Assembly: GCA_958428365.1 (NCBI GenBank)
Contig: CAUAFT010000008.1
Location: 62,001 to 126,000 of the forward strand
Length of the DNA stretch: 64,000 nucleotides
Direction: 5' to 3'
From: an uncultured Lachnospiraceae bacterium
GTDB lineage: Bacteria; Bacillota; Clostridia; Lachnospirales; Lachnospiraceae
Positions 16,151-24,896 of the stretch are shown here, piece after piece. Both the position numbers and the translations under genes were made by a program. How positions within the stretch are numbered: position 1 is the stretch's first letter; the number at the start of each line of letters is the position of its first letter. Below the pieces are notes generated by a model that ran no database searches, was not told the DNA's origin, and worked only from the letters and a program-made list of their open reading frames with translations.

Positions 16151-16825
16151 TCAATCAAGTCCTAATTCTTTCATTGCGTGCATGATATGAATTTTCATAG
16201 CGTTTTTTGCCCCCTCCGCATTACGCTGCTCCAAAAATTCCATAATCATTCTGTGATCATTTATTGTATCTTCAATGGCTTTATCACTCTGTAAAGATAA
16301 GTATACACCCTTTGAAATCGCCTGATATAAAATCGGCATGAGTTTATTCATAAATTCATTATGGGTAGCCTGTGCAATCGCCTTATGAAAAGAATGTTCA
16401 TCATCTGTTCTGTCTTGATGATTGCTGATTTCCTTTTCTACCTTTTTTCCAAATTCTATAATTCTCTTTATCTCGGAATCTGTTGCCCTTAAAGCGGCAT
16501 AATAGGCAGCCTCTGGTTCAAATATCAAACGCATTTCATATAAGTCTTTCGCATTGACTTTTATGTTTGACAACTGTTCTAAATCCTGTTGCTTCTTAAA
16601 CGCATTTTCTTTGACGTATGTACCTTTTCCTCTTTGAATTTCCAATATATCCAGAGCAACCAAAATTCTAATTGCTTCTCGCAGCGTAGTACGACTTACA
16701 TTCAATTCTTCCGATAAATCCAGTTCGTTTGGTAATTTATCGCCGACAGAAAATCTTTTTTCTATTGTTATCATGGATAGAATATTATCCGCAACATTCT
16801 GTGATAACATCTTATTCCCTTTCAT
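16151..16825 (-). CDS. GntR family regulator, FadR/FCD subfamily
   Basis: The 224-residue protein has a GntR winged helix (residues ~5-75: GDKLPNELDLSEELNVSRTTLREAIR, with RGKGTYV wing). An FCD effector domain follows (DLYEMRLIFEPEAAYYAA, DEHSFHKAIAQATHNEFM, DHRMIMEFLEQRNAEGA) with histidines usual for a metal site. Such proteins sense organic acids or sugar acids. No catabolic operon is adjacent; its nearest downstream genes are the CatA-like and methyltransferase genes. An AGGTGAG site precedes the ATG. Confidence 0.92.
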   Translation of the reverse strand: MKGNKMLSQNVADNILSMITIEKRFSVGDKLPNELDLSEELNVSRTTLREAIRILVALDILEIQRGKGTYVKENAFKKQQDLEQLSNIKVNAKDLYEMRLIFEPEAAYYAALRATDSEIKRIIEFGKKVEKEISNHQDRTDDEHSFHKAIAQATHNEFMNKLMPILYQAISKGVYLSLQSDKAIEDTINDHRMIMEFLEQRNAEGAKNAMKIHIMHAMKELGLD

Positions 16826-16849
16826 AATCTCACCTTAACCTTTTCTGCC

Positions 16850-16878
16850 ATTATACTATGCTTAGTGTTCAAATTCAA
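16850..16878 (-). promoter_or_regulatory. Promoter of the GntR gene
   Basis: On the minus strand TTGAAT (16878-16873), 17 bp, TATAAT (16855-16850), about 25 bp before the start codon. Confidence 0.6.
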
Positions 16879-16914
16879 ACGTCTTGATTCAACAAGTATC
16901 AGCTATTTGCGGAA

Positions 16915-16943
16915 TATGTGACATTTTTAAATTTTGTCACATA
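16915..16943. promoter_or_regulatory. Inverted repeat TATGTGACA-N11-TGTCACATA
   Basis: Perfect 9-bp arms (16915-16923, 16935-16943) lie about 40 bp upstream of the GntR promoter. The 11-bp AT-rich centre makes it a good dyad operator candidate. It is not the TGTGA-N6-TCACA spacing of CRP/FNR sites. Confidence 0.5.
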
Positions 16944-17044
16944 CAATTATAATCTCTCTAAAACCTTATGATCAGCGTTTTGAGTAATTTGATTCCTGTT
17001 TCCTATTGTATTTATACCCCACTGTTAGATAACTGGGGTTACAA

Positions 17045-17114
17045 GTTGGATTGGCTCACGCCAATCCAACACGGGCTAGCCCGTACCAGCGGCTTTCGCT
17101 TCGCACGCCACTGG
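17045..17114. repeat. Three consecutive hairpins, small structured repeat element
   Basis: GTTGGATTGG / CCAATCCAAC (17045-17054, 17061-17070), the palindrome ACGGGCTAGCCCGT (17071-17084), and CCAGCGGC / GCCACTGG (17086-17093, 17107-17114, one mismatch) follow each other without gaps. The element is far more GC-rich than its AT-rich surroundings and lies between the GntR gene and the end of the restriction-modification gene. It may be a REP/MITE-like element or a structured RNA. Confidence 0.55.
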
Positions 17115-17148
17115 ACGGACTGCCTGTGCAACTGCCTTTCGTAATGTA

Positions 17149-19593
17149 TTATATACCATTCATATCTTCTTTCTCAAAAGATGATAAAAGTTGTGCATGC
17201 GTTTCAACAAAACCTTTTAAAAATTCTTGCGAAGATTTCCAATAATCCGAATAAATATTTTCCTGCCTTTCTGCAATTTGCTCCTGTAAAACATCATCAG
17301 GTACAGGTACATATACATATTCCAACAAATCATCTTCATATACCCTCGCTCTTGAAGAGGACGAACCTGTTGCTAACCTTACAATTTGTTTACATACATG
17401 TTCTGATTGTAGTAAAGCACATAGAACATATTCATTCTTTACAAATTGATTTTTTTTAAGTTTTAAAATATATGCTTCTTTTGAAACTAATCCTTCTTTA
17501 ATTTCCTCAGGAATTACGGTCACTCTATTTTTTCGAGGATTTATCCTTGAAATAATGACATCGCCACCATGAAAAATGTGCATCGATGAATTAATGGTAT
17601 TTCCTTTCACATACCGAATATTTGATATTACACCTGTATTAGGCGAAATATCAGGAATTTCCAAGTAATAATACATTTCTGTAGCTAATGGATTTTTAGA
17701 AATATTTTGTATCTCACAAATATCTTTTAGTGGAACTACTGTATCAAACTTTTCTCGAATTAAGCTTCTATCCTGAATATTCAACAAAAAACTAGCGTCT
17801 ATTCTATGTGCAGAAATTTCATCTTGTTCAACCCAACCGCATTCACCACCATTTTCCGTTTGATATATTCCGTCAAAATACATTTTAGACTTATCCAAAA
17901 AAATTTTTAAATCAGACTTATTATGTGGTCTATAATCTTTTTTACCAACTTCATACCCAACTTCTTTGGCAGTTGCCAGAAAAACCTTATGTGGCTTATT
18001 CTTATCTTGTTTCCCCTTTTCTTTCTTTCGTACTCCTAAAATAGTTGTTTTCGATACAGATTTTCCAAATGGTATAAATGCACCCTCCGGTAGACTTACT
18101 ACCGTAACCAGATAACATTTTGAAAGTAACCATTTTCTAAAACCTTGATACGCTTTTACATTTAGTAATCCTTCCGGTAAAACGATATATAATTCTCCAC
18201 CCCTTTTAGCATCTAATGCTCTTATACATCTTTCAACAAATAAAATATCTAATTCCTGAGTTTCTCTCCCAATTCCCATTTCATATTGTGACAGAACATC
18301 TGTAAAAGTATACGGAATTGTAAATGGCGGATTCGTAAAAACCACATCAAATGAATTATCTGGTAACTTTGTCGACCGTAAAGTATCACCTTGATAAATA
18401 TTATTATATCCATCCCCATGCATAATAAGATTAATCTTTGCTAATACATGTAAATCTTCGTCTGCCTCGTGCCCCCACAAACATTTATCAATTAGATTCT
18501 TAAACTTCTTTTTACTTTCAACTTCTGAAAAAGGGCTATCTATAATTTTTTGATTAACATACCTGAATGCCTGAATTAAAAACCCACCCGAACCACACGC
18601 CGGATCAAGAATTTTATCTCCTATATTAGGATCTGCATATTGAACCATATAATCCACTATTTCTCTAGGCGTAAAATATTGGTCAAAATCTCCTCTTAAT
18701 GTTGATTTAAGGAAGATTTCATATACAGCTCCTTTAATATCATCTCCTGTTCCCAAGAAAGACCACGGCTCTAACATTTTTATTATTTCAATAATACTCG
18801 CATTATCATTGATCTTGAGTGTTTCCTCCGGATCACTATAAACGGGATATTGTGTCTTTGCTTCTACAAAAAGATTTTTAAATACTTCTAATTCATTTGT
18901 TTCTTCCGCTTTTGCCCATTTATCTATATATTCAAGTAAAAATCTATTATCCTCATCATCTTTAGCGCGTCTCTCTTCGTTCATTTTAACCAACAGAATT
19001 TTTGTCATTTCTTTAAATGATTGGTCTGTTCTAATTAACGCCCTTTTCTCAATAATATCTTTGCATTTATTAATAATTCTATATAATTCTTGTTCACTGT
19101 AAAGGGTTAGTAAAACACTTCTTACTTCTCTTAATTGTATTGGTGACAATTCCTTTTTACGAGTTTTATTAACATCTATCACTAATTGATTTTTACTTGG
19201 TATTTCAGATGTTCTTTTTCCTGTATATATGTTAGTTACTACACAATCAATTCCATTTGTTGTAACAGCGTACACTGCTGGCGGTGTAGATATTAACTTT
19301 GCGTAACTCGTACATTGTAAAATTTCTTTCTCAGCAAGTGTAATACTCGGTCTTTTAGTATCTATAATCAGTTGTGCATTCCCATCTATCCTGATTTCAA
19401 TATCAGGTCTTATATCTGGAATTTTTTTAGTTCCTATTTGAACTGGTATTGATGTTTCAAATGCCATATCACATTCATCATATCCCAATTGTCTAAGAAA
19501 AGGCAGGACAATTTTTACTTTTACATCTTCCTCAGTCTTAATTTCACTATTAAAATTAGGTATATTATCAAAAACCCATTCTTTAATATCCAT
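17149..19593 (-). CDS. Restriction-methylation-specificity fusion (type IIG / type I-like)
   Basis: The 814-residue protein combines three parts. The N-terminus is an HSDR_N-like nuclease domain with a PD-(D/E)xK pattern: RPDIEIRID, then LIIDTKRP with Asp78 and Lys80. The centre is an HsdM-type N6-adenine methylase, with a helical region, motif I DPACGSGGF from about residue 330 and motif IV NPPF near residue 421. The C-terminus (about 600-800) looks like one target-recognition domain of HsdS type (VPLKDICEIQNISKNPL, GDVIISRINPRKN, ATGSSSSRARV). No HsdR helicase or separate HsdS gene adjoins, so one polypeptide probably modifies and cuts DNA. A GGAG site and TATAAT lie upstream. AT-rich composition suggests acquisition. 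Confidence 0.88.
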   Translation of the reverse strand: MDIKEWVFDNIPNFNSEIKTEEDVKVKIVLPFLRQLGYDECDMAFETSIPVQIGTKKIPDIRPDIEIRIDGNAQLIIDTKRPSITLAEKEILQCTSYAKLISTPPAVYAVTTNGIDCVVTNIYTGKRTSEIPSKNQLVIDVNKTRKKELSPIQLREVRSVLLTLYSEQELYRIINKCKDIIEKRALIRTDQSFKEMTKILLVKMNEERRAKDDEDNRFLLEYIDKWAKAEETNELEVFKNLFVEAKTQYPVYSDPEETLKINDNASIIEIIKMLEPWSFLGTGDDIKGAVYEIFLKSTLRGDFDQYFTPREIVDYMVQYADPNIGDKILDPACGSGGFLIQAFRYVNQKIIDSPFSEVESKKKFKNLIDKCLWGHEADEDLHVLAKINLIMHGDGYNNIYQGDTLRSTKLPDNSFDVVFTNPPFTIPYTFTDVLSQYEMGIGRETQELDILFVERCIRALDAKRGGELYIVLPEGLLNVKAYQGFRKWLLSKCYLVTVVSLPEGAFIPFGKSVSKTTILGVRKKEKGKQDKNKPHKVFLATAKEVGYEVGKKDYRPHNKSDLKIFLDKSKMYFDGIYQTENGGECGWVEQDEISAHRIDASFLLNIQDRSLIREKFDTVVPLKDICEIQNISKNPLATEMYYYLEIPDISPNTGVISNIRYVKGNTINSSMHIFHGGDVIISRINPRKNRVTVIPEEIKEGLVSKEAYILKLKKNQFVKNEYVLCALLQSEHVCKQIVRLATGSSSSRARVYEDDLLEYVYVPVPDDVLQEQIAERQENIYSDYWKSSQEFLKGFVETHAQLLSSFEKEDMNGI

Positions 19594-19687
19594 TCTCTTT
19601 CTCCATTCCTTAGTACTTTTCTTAATTATAACATATCAAAATACTTCTACACATCTTTATTTTAAGCACTCAAATACCTTATCAAAA

Positions 19688-19783
19688 TCATTCAACATTA
19701 TAAAGTCTTTTCCTTGTATCTCCCCACTCTATATCAACCACCACCGACACATTGATATAATCCTTAATCTCTTTATTCCTCAT
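19688..19783 (-). CDS. 31-codon ORF downstream of rlmD
   Basis: An ATG after GAGGGTGAG opens MRNKEIKDYINVSVVVDIEW... and ends at TGA after 31 residues. An overlapping +1 frame continues LNDFDKVFECLK, so this may be the damaged remainder of a slightly longer gene. It lies on the same strand as rlmD, 60 bp after its stop. Function unknown. Confidence 0.25.
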   Translation of the reverse strand: MRNKEIKDYINVSVVVDIEWGDTRKRLYNVE

Positions 19784-19842
19784 TTTCTCACCCTCATCAG
19801 TAAACACTATATGCCTATGAAAATGCCTAAAATTAAGGATTT

Positions 19843-21255
19843 CTACATATCTTTTCTTTGTATCGACACTATAGTCTCCACATGCCCACTCTGCCCAAAC
19901 ATATCACACCCCCTCCCCCTCCGTAACTCATACCCCCTCTCACACAAATACCTCAAATCCCTCCCCAACGTCGCCGAATCACAACTCACATACACAACCC
20001 TCTCCGGCCCCATCTCCACAATCGTCTCCAGACACCTCTCATCACACCCCTTCCTCGGCGGATCCACCACGATCACCTCCGCCTTCTCCCCCGTCATCCG
20101 ATAACGCTCCGGCAGCACTTCCTCCGCCTTCCCCACAAAAAACTCCGTATTCATGATCCCATTAATCCTTGCATTATTCCTCGCATCCTCAATCGCCTGC
20201 GGCACAATCTCAACCCCCGACACCTTCTTCGCCTTCTGCGCCAAGAACAACGAGATCGTCCCAATCCCGCAATACAGATCCCACACATTCTCCTCCCCCG
20301 TCAATCCCGCATACTCAAGCGCCGTCGAATACAACTTCTCCGTCTGCACCGGATTCACCTGATAAAACGACTGCGGCGAAATCTGATAAGCAATCCCCTC
20401 TCCTTCCACCTTCCAGTCCTCTCCCGTCCGAAGATGAATATAATCCGTAATATACCCCTGTCCCCAGAGAACCTTCACCTCTTCCCCCAGGATCACGTTC
20501 GTATTTTTCCGATTAATATTAACAGAGATGCTCTTCATCCCCTCCAACTCGCGCAGCCGCTCCACCAAAACCTCCCTATGAGGAAGCTCCTCACAGTTGA
20601 TCACCAGACAGACCATCCACTCCCCGGTTGTCCTGCCATAACGGGTCAATACATGGCGCACCACACCCTGCTGGTTTTTTTCATCATAAGGCTCGATCCC
20701 GAACTCCTCCATAAATCCGATCACAACATCCAGGATCTGCTCATTCAGCGGCATCCCCAGCAGACAATTCCTGTTCGGAATAATATCATGAGTCCTTCCC
20801 GCATAAAAACCCGTGACGATCCTCCCCTCCTTATCTCTCCCCACCGGAAACTGCGCCTTATTCCGATAGTGATAAGGTTCTTCCATCCCAATGATCGGCT
20901 CCATGACCTGATCTAACAATTCCTTCGAAAATCCCCCGATCCTCATCAGATTATTCCTGATCTTGCGATCCTTAAATTCCAGCTGCTTCTCGTAGGAAAG
21001 CGCCTGTATCTGGCACCCTCCGCAGGCTCTGTGGAACTCGCATCTCGGAGTCACCCGATCCTTCGACGGCTCCAGGATCTCAAGGAGCCTTGCATAACCA
21101 TAGTGCTTTTTCATCTTCATAACCTTCACAGACACCACGTCCCCGATCAGCGCGTCCTTTACAAAAAGCGGTATGTTCTCCACCTTTCCGATTCCTTCCC
21201 CGTTCACTCCCATATCTTCTATTTTCAATGTCAAAATATCATTCTTCTTAATCAT
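19843..21255 (-). CDS. rlmD: 23S rRNA (uracil-5-)-methyltransferase RlmD-like
   Basis: Start set at MIKKNDILTLKIEDMG, giving 470 residues; an in-frame extension reaches back through the preceding terminator. It has an N-terminal TRAM domain, a CxGCxxQ-type cluster segment (CEFHRACGGCQIQAL) and the SAM-binding DLYCGIGTISLFLA motif. It also has the VVDPPRKGC loop and the catalytic cysteine region VYVSCDSATLGRDL. The enzyme methylates a uracil in 23S rRNA (or tRNA in the TrmA/RlmCD branch). No strong ribosome binding site is visible, so the exact start is uncertain. Confidence 0.9.
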   Translation of the reverse strand: MIKKNDILTLKIEDMGVNGEGIGKVENIPLFVKDALIGDVVSVKVMKMKKHYGYARLLEILEPSKDRVTPRCEFHRACGGCQIQALSYEKQLEFKDRKIRNNLMRIGGFSKELLDQVMEPIIGMEEPYHYRNKAQFPVGRDKEGRIVTGFYAGRTHDIIPNRNCLLGMPLNEQILDVVIGFMEEFGIEPYDEKNQQGVVRHVLTRYGRTTGEWMVCLVINCEELPHREVLVERLRELEGMKSISVNINRKNTNVILGEEVKVLWGQGYITDYIHLRTGEDWKVEGEGIAYQISPQSFYQVNPVQTEKLYSTALEYAGLTGEENVWDLYCGIGTISLFLAQKAKKVSGVEIVPQAIEDARNNARINGIMNTEFFVGKAEEVLPERYRMTGEKAEVIVVDPPRKGCDERCLETIVEMGPERVVYVSCDSATLGRDLRYLCERGYELRRGRGCDMFGQSGHVETIVSIQRKDM

Positions 21256-21327
21256 AATATAAAAAATCCGCATACATGGGCATTTGCCCGACAGGGCATT
21301 ATGATCTGTCAAACCATGTATCCGGAT
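21256..21327 (-). terminator. Terminator of the yhaM-like gene abutting the rlmD start
   Basis: On the minus strand ATCCGGATACATGG (21327-21314) pairs with CCATGTATGCGGAT (21279-21266) with one mismatch and is followed by TTTTTATATT. The loop holds a second GGGCAAATGCCC palindrome. The rlmD start codon lies just past the T tract. Confidence 0.75.
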
Positions 21328-21341
21328 TTCATCCTTTCCTT

Positions 21342-22286
21342 TTATTCTCCTGTCCTTCGGATATTCGTACCCAGGAATCGGTTAAATCCCTGCCATTCCG
21401 TATTTCCCTGCGGCACTGCTGCCAGCGCCTCCTTCATCGTCTGCATCTTCGCATCCGCATTATCGGCAAAACTAAGGGCGATCGCCTCCATCAACGCCGG
21501 TTTTTTCGGCGATCCGAACTCCAGCTCTCCGTGATGGGACAAAATACAGTGTTTCAGCTCGTTTCCAAGCCGCACCGGAAATCCCGGAATCTGGCGGATA
21601 TGCTCTCCCACCATCTCCGCCCCGATCATAATATGACCTAAGAGCTGTCCCTCGTCCGTATAGTCATTTGCCGGAAATGTAGAGAGTTCTTCTAATTTTC
21701 CAATATCATGGAACATCCCGGCACAGATCAGCAGATCACGATTCAAAAACGGATAATTCCCCGCATAAAAATCACAGATCTTCGTAACGCTCAGGGTATG
21801 CTCCAGCAAGCCTCCCACAAATCCATGGTGTACGCTCTTAGCCGCAGAGTGGAATTGAAAACGCTTCGCAAAATCCGCATCCCCAAAAAAGCTCTCCGCT
21901 AACTTCCGCAGATAAGGATCTTCCAGGTTTCTCACATATCCCATCAATTCTTCATACATCTGCGGGATATCCTTCTCGCTGACCGGAAGATAATCCTGCG
22001 GCTCATATTCCCCTTCCTGGGCAACCCGCGCCCGCTTGATATTCAACTGCAGCGATCCCTGAAAAGAAGTGACGTCTCCAGTCACCTGAACGTAATCCAG
22101 AGCGTCGAACTCGTCGATCCCGTTGGAACCCACATCCCAGATCTTTGCATCCAGGGTTCCCGTCTTATCCTGCAGAATAATATTTTCATAAGGCTTACCC
22201 GCCTTCGTCAAAGCTGTCTGTTTAAATTTACAGAGATAAATCTCATTAATTCTTTCTCCCTCTCGGAGTGTGTCTATAAATCTCAT
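21342..22286 (-). CDS. yhaM: OB-fold/HD-domain 3'-5' exoribonuclease, YhaM family
   Basis: The 314-residue protein has an N-terminal OB-fold (residues ~10-95, ending GSLQLNIKRAR) and an HD domain (SVHHGFVGGLLEHTLSV, then AGMFHDIGKLEEL, then CILSHHGELEFG). This is the architecture of Bacillus subtilis YhaM, a Mn-dependent 3'-5' exonuclease acting in RNA turnover. It is divergent from mutS2 and has its own promoter. Confidence 0.9.
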   Translation of the reverse strand: MRFIDTLREGERINEIYLCKFKQTALTKAGKPYENIILQDKTGTLDAKIWDVGSNGIDEFDALDYVQVTGDVTSFQGSLQLNIKRARVAQEGEYEPQDYLPVSEKDIPQMYEELMGYVRNLEDPYLRKLAESFFGDADFAKRFQFHSAAKSVHHGFVGGLLEHTLSVTKICDFYAGNYPFLNRDLLICAGMFHDIGKLEELSTFPANDYTDEGQLLGHIMIGAEMVGEHIRQIPGFPVRLGNELKHCILSHHGELEFGSPKKPALMEAIALSFADNADAKMQTMKEALAAVPQGNTEWQGFNRFLGTNIRRTGE

Positions 22287-22340
22287 AAATACAACCGCAC
22301 TAAGCGTCCTTTCTAAGTAAAATATCGCTGTTTCTTCTCT

Positions 22341-22369
22341 ATTATACGTTCTTGACGCATCCGATGCAA
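22341..22369 (-). promoter_or_regulatory. Promoter of the yhaM-like gene
   Basis: On the minus strand TTGCAT (22369-22364), 17 bp, TATAAT (22346-22341). Confidence 0.6.
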
Positions 22370-22385
22370 GATTTTTCTAATCTCC

Positions 22386-22414
22386 TTTTCATTCCGGGAG
22401 ATTTGGGATATAAT
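22386..22414 (+). promoter_or_regulatory. Promoter of mutS2
   Basis: TTTTCA (22386-22391), 17 bp, TATAAT (22409-22414). The transcribed leader carries a CGCAAAT...ATTTGCG hairpin between about 22429 and 22474, with an inner TGAAAA/TTTTCA stem. Confidence 0.5.
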
Positions 22415-22498
22415 GAAAGCGAAACTCGCAAATACAAATAATAATGAAAAAACCACACATTTTCATTTGCGGGCGAATCTAATGGACGGAGAATTACC

Positions 22499-24880
22499 AT
22501 GAACAAAAAAGCATTACGAACCTTAGAGTATCATAAGATCATAGATTTACTGGTGCGCCACGCCAACTGCGAGGCTGCCAAGAAGCGCTGTCAGGAACTG
22601 GAGCCCATGACGGATCTGGAAGCGATCCGATCTGCCCAGGAACAGACAAAGGACGCCCTGACCCGTGTCCTTAAAAAAGGAAGCATTTCTTTTCTCGGCA
22701 TTCACGATGTCACCGCCTCCATGAAACGACTGGAGATCGGCGCCTCTCTGGGAATCGAGGAACTGCTCCACCTCGCCTCCCTTCTGGAGGTGGCAAAACG
22801 CGCCAAAGCTTTCTCCCGAAGCGACCGGGAGGACGAGGTTTCAGATTCCTTAGATCCCCTTTTTCACGGCATCGAGCCCCTAACGCCGCTTTTAGAGGAA
22901 ATACGAAGATGCATCATCTCCTCCGACGAGATCGCAGATGATGCCAGCAGTAATCTAAGATCCATCCGACGGAGCATGAAGGGCATGCAGGATAAGATCC
23001 ACTCCCAGATGAACAACCTGCTTAATTCCGCTTCTGCCAGCGGCTATTTACAGGACAACGTCATCACCATGCGCAACGGACGTTACTGCCTCCCGGTAAA
23101 GTCAGAACACAAGAACCAGGTATCGGGAATGGTCCACGACCAGTCCTCCACCGGTTCCACCCTCTTTATCGAACCCCTTGCCATCGTGAATCTGAACAAC
23201 GAATTAAAGGAACTCTCCTTAAAAGAACAGGAAGAGATCGAAAAGATCCTTGCCGATCTAAGCAACCTGGTTTCTGAATATATCCCCTATATTTTAGAGG
23301 ATTACCGCATTCTGGTGGAACTGGATTTCATCTTTGCCAAAGCTCTTTTGGCAAAAGATTACAATGGAATCGCCCCGGTCTTCAACACAGAAGGAAAGAT
23401 CCTCATTAAAAAGGGACGTCATCCTCTGTTGGATCCCCAACGTGTGGTTCCCATCGACGTGCACCTGGGAACGGATTTCGACTTACTGATCGTCACGGGA
23501 CCCAATACCGGAGGTAAGACCGTATCCTTAAAGACTGTGGGACTTTTCACCCTGATGGGACAGGCGGGGCTGCATATCCCGGCAAATGACGGCAGTCAGC
23601 TTGCTGTTTTTTCCGATGTCTTTGCGGATATCGGCGATGAGCAGAGTATTGAACAGAACCTGAGTACCTTTTCCTCCCACATGACCAACATCGTCTCGAT
23701 CTTAGAGCATGTGACAAAGGACTCTCTGGTACTCTTTGACGAGCTGTGCGCCGGCACCGATCCCACCGAAGGAGCCGCTCTTGCCATCTCCATTCTCTCA
23801 ACCCTCCACAGCCGGGGCATCCGCACCATGGCGACCACCCACTACAGCGAGATCAAGGTCTTTGCCATCTCCACCGAGGGCGTGGAAAATGCCTGCTGTG
23901 AATTTGACATGGAGACCCTGAGTCCGACTTACCGCCTTTTGATCGGCATTCCGGGAAAAAGCAACGCCTTCGCCATTTCGGGAAAATTGGGACTGGACGC
24001 CTCCATCATTGAAGATGCCAGATCCCGTATCACGGAAAACGAAGAGAACTTTGAAGATCTGATCGCCCGCCTTGAGGACAGCCGCGTCACCATCGAAAAG
24101 GAGCAGTTGGAGATCAGCTCCTACAAGACAGAGATCGAGACCCTGAAAAAACGCCTGGAAGAAAAACAGGAACGCCTGGATAACAGCCGGGAAAAGATTT
24201 TACGGCAGGCAAACGAGGAGGCTCATAAGATCTTAAGCGAAGCAAAGGAAGTCGCCGACGCCTCCATCCGCAACTTCCAGAAATACGGCAAGGTCAACGC
24301 CGACAGCAGGACCATGGAACAGGAGCGCACTAAGCTCCGCAAGAAGATGAACGAGGTGGAAAAAAATATGGCGTTCAAGCCAAAAAGCTCCGCCGCCAAC
24401 ACCAAGGCTCCAAAGAAGCTGCGTATCGGCGATTCCGTCAAGGTCTTAAGCATGAATCTGAAAGGAACCGTACACACCCTGCCGGATGCAAAGGGAAATC
24501 TCTTTGTCCAAATGGGGATCCTGCGTTCCCAGGTCAACATCAACGATCTGGTTCTGCTTCCTGACGAGTCGGATGTAAACTCAAAGAAATTCCAGAAAAC
24601 CGGAGCCGGCAAGATCAGGATGAGCAAAAGCGCCAATGTTTCCACAGAGATCAAGCTGCTGGGTATGACCGTAGACGAAGCCTTAAGCGAGCTTGACAAA
24701 TATCTGGACGACGCTTACCTCGCCCACCTCTCCTCCGTGCGGATCGTCCACGGAAAAGGAACCGGGGCTTTGCGCAACGCCGTCCACGGGTATCTGAAAA
24801 AATCAAAGTATGTAAAGAACTATCATTTAGCAGAATTTGGCGAGGGTGACGCCGGTGTTACCATAGCCGAATTTAAATAG
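22499..24880 (+). CDS. mutS2: Endonuclease MutS2
   Basis: The 793-residue protein lacks the mismatch-binding domain of MutS. It has the clamp and lever helices, an ATPase domain with Walker A GPNTGGKT (about residues 334-341) and Walker B VLFDELCAGTDPTEG. A long coiled coil follows (about 520-630), then a KOW-like region and a C-terminal Smr nuclease domain (LLGMTVDEALSELDKYLDDA, VRIVHGKGTGALR). Firmicutes MutS2 suppresses homologous recombination and, in Bacillus, rescues collided ribosomes. An AGA-type site precedes the ATG. The two-component genes follow after 16 bp. Confidence 0.96.
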   Translation: MNKKALRTLEYHKIIDLLVRHANCEAAKKRCQELEPMTDLEAIRSAQEQTKDALTRVLKKGSISFLGIHDVTASMKRLEIGASLGIEELLHLASLLEVAKRAKAFSRSDREDEVSDSLDPLFHGIEPLTPLLEEIRRCIISSDEIADDASSNLRSIRRSMKGMQDKIHSQMNNLLNSASASGYLQDNVITMRNGRYCLPVKSEHKNQVSGMVHDQSSTGSTLFIEPLAIVNLNNELKELSLKEQEEIEKILADLSNLVSEYIPYILEDYRILVELDFIFAKALLAKDYNGIAPVFNTEGKILIKKGRHPLLDPQRVVPIDVHLGTDFDLLIVTGPNTGGKTVSLKTVGLFTLMGQAGLHIPANDGSQLAVFSDVFADIGDEQSIEQNLSTFSSHMTNIVSILEHVTKDSLVLFDELCAGTDPTEGAALAISILSTLHSRGIRTMATTHYSEIKVFAISTEGVENACCEFDMETLSPTYRLLIGIPGKSNAFAISGKLGLDASIIEDARSRITENEENFEDLIARLEDSRVTIEKEQLEISSYKTEIETLKKRLEEKQERLDNSREKILRQANEEAHKILSEAKEVADASIRNFQKYGKVNADSRTMEQERTKLRKKMNEVEKNMAFKPKSSAANTKAPKKLRIGDSVKVLSMNLKGTVHTLPDAKGNLFVQMGILRSQVNINDLVLLPDESDVNSKKFQKTGAGKIRMSKSANVSTEIKLLGMTVDEALSELDKYLDDAYLAHLSSVRIVHGKGTGALRNAVHGYLKKSKYVKNYHLAEFGEGDAGVTIAEFK

Positions 24881-24896
24881 AAAGAAGGATATTTTT

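Noticed and set aside
16915..16943. CRP/FNR site
   Set aside because: TGTGA and TCACA are 15 bp apart rather than 6, and no linked CRP-family gene is present.
19843..20450. C-rich low-complexity stretch on the plus strand
   Set aside because: It is the coding end of rlmD with strongly biased third positions; protein motifs run through it without interruption.
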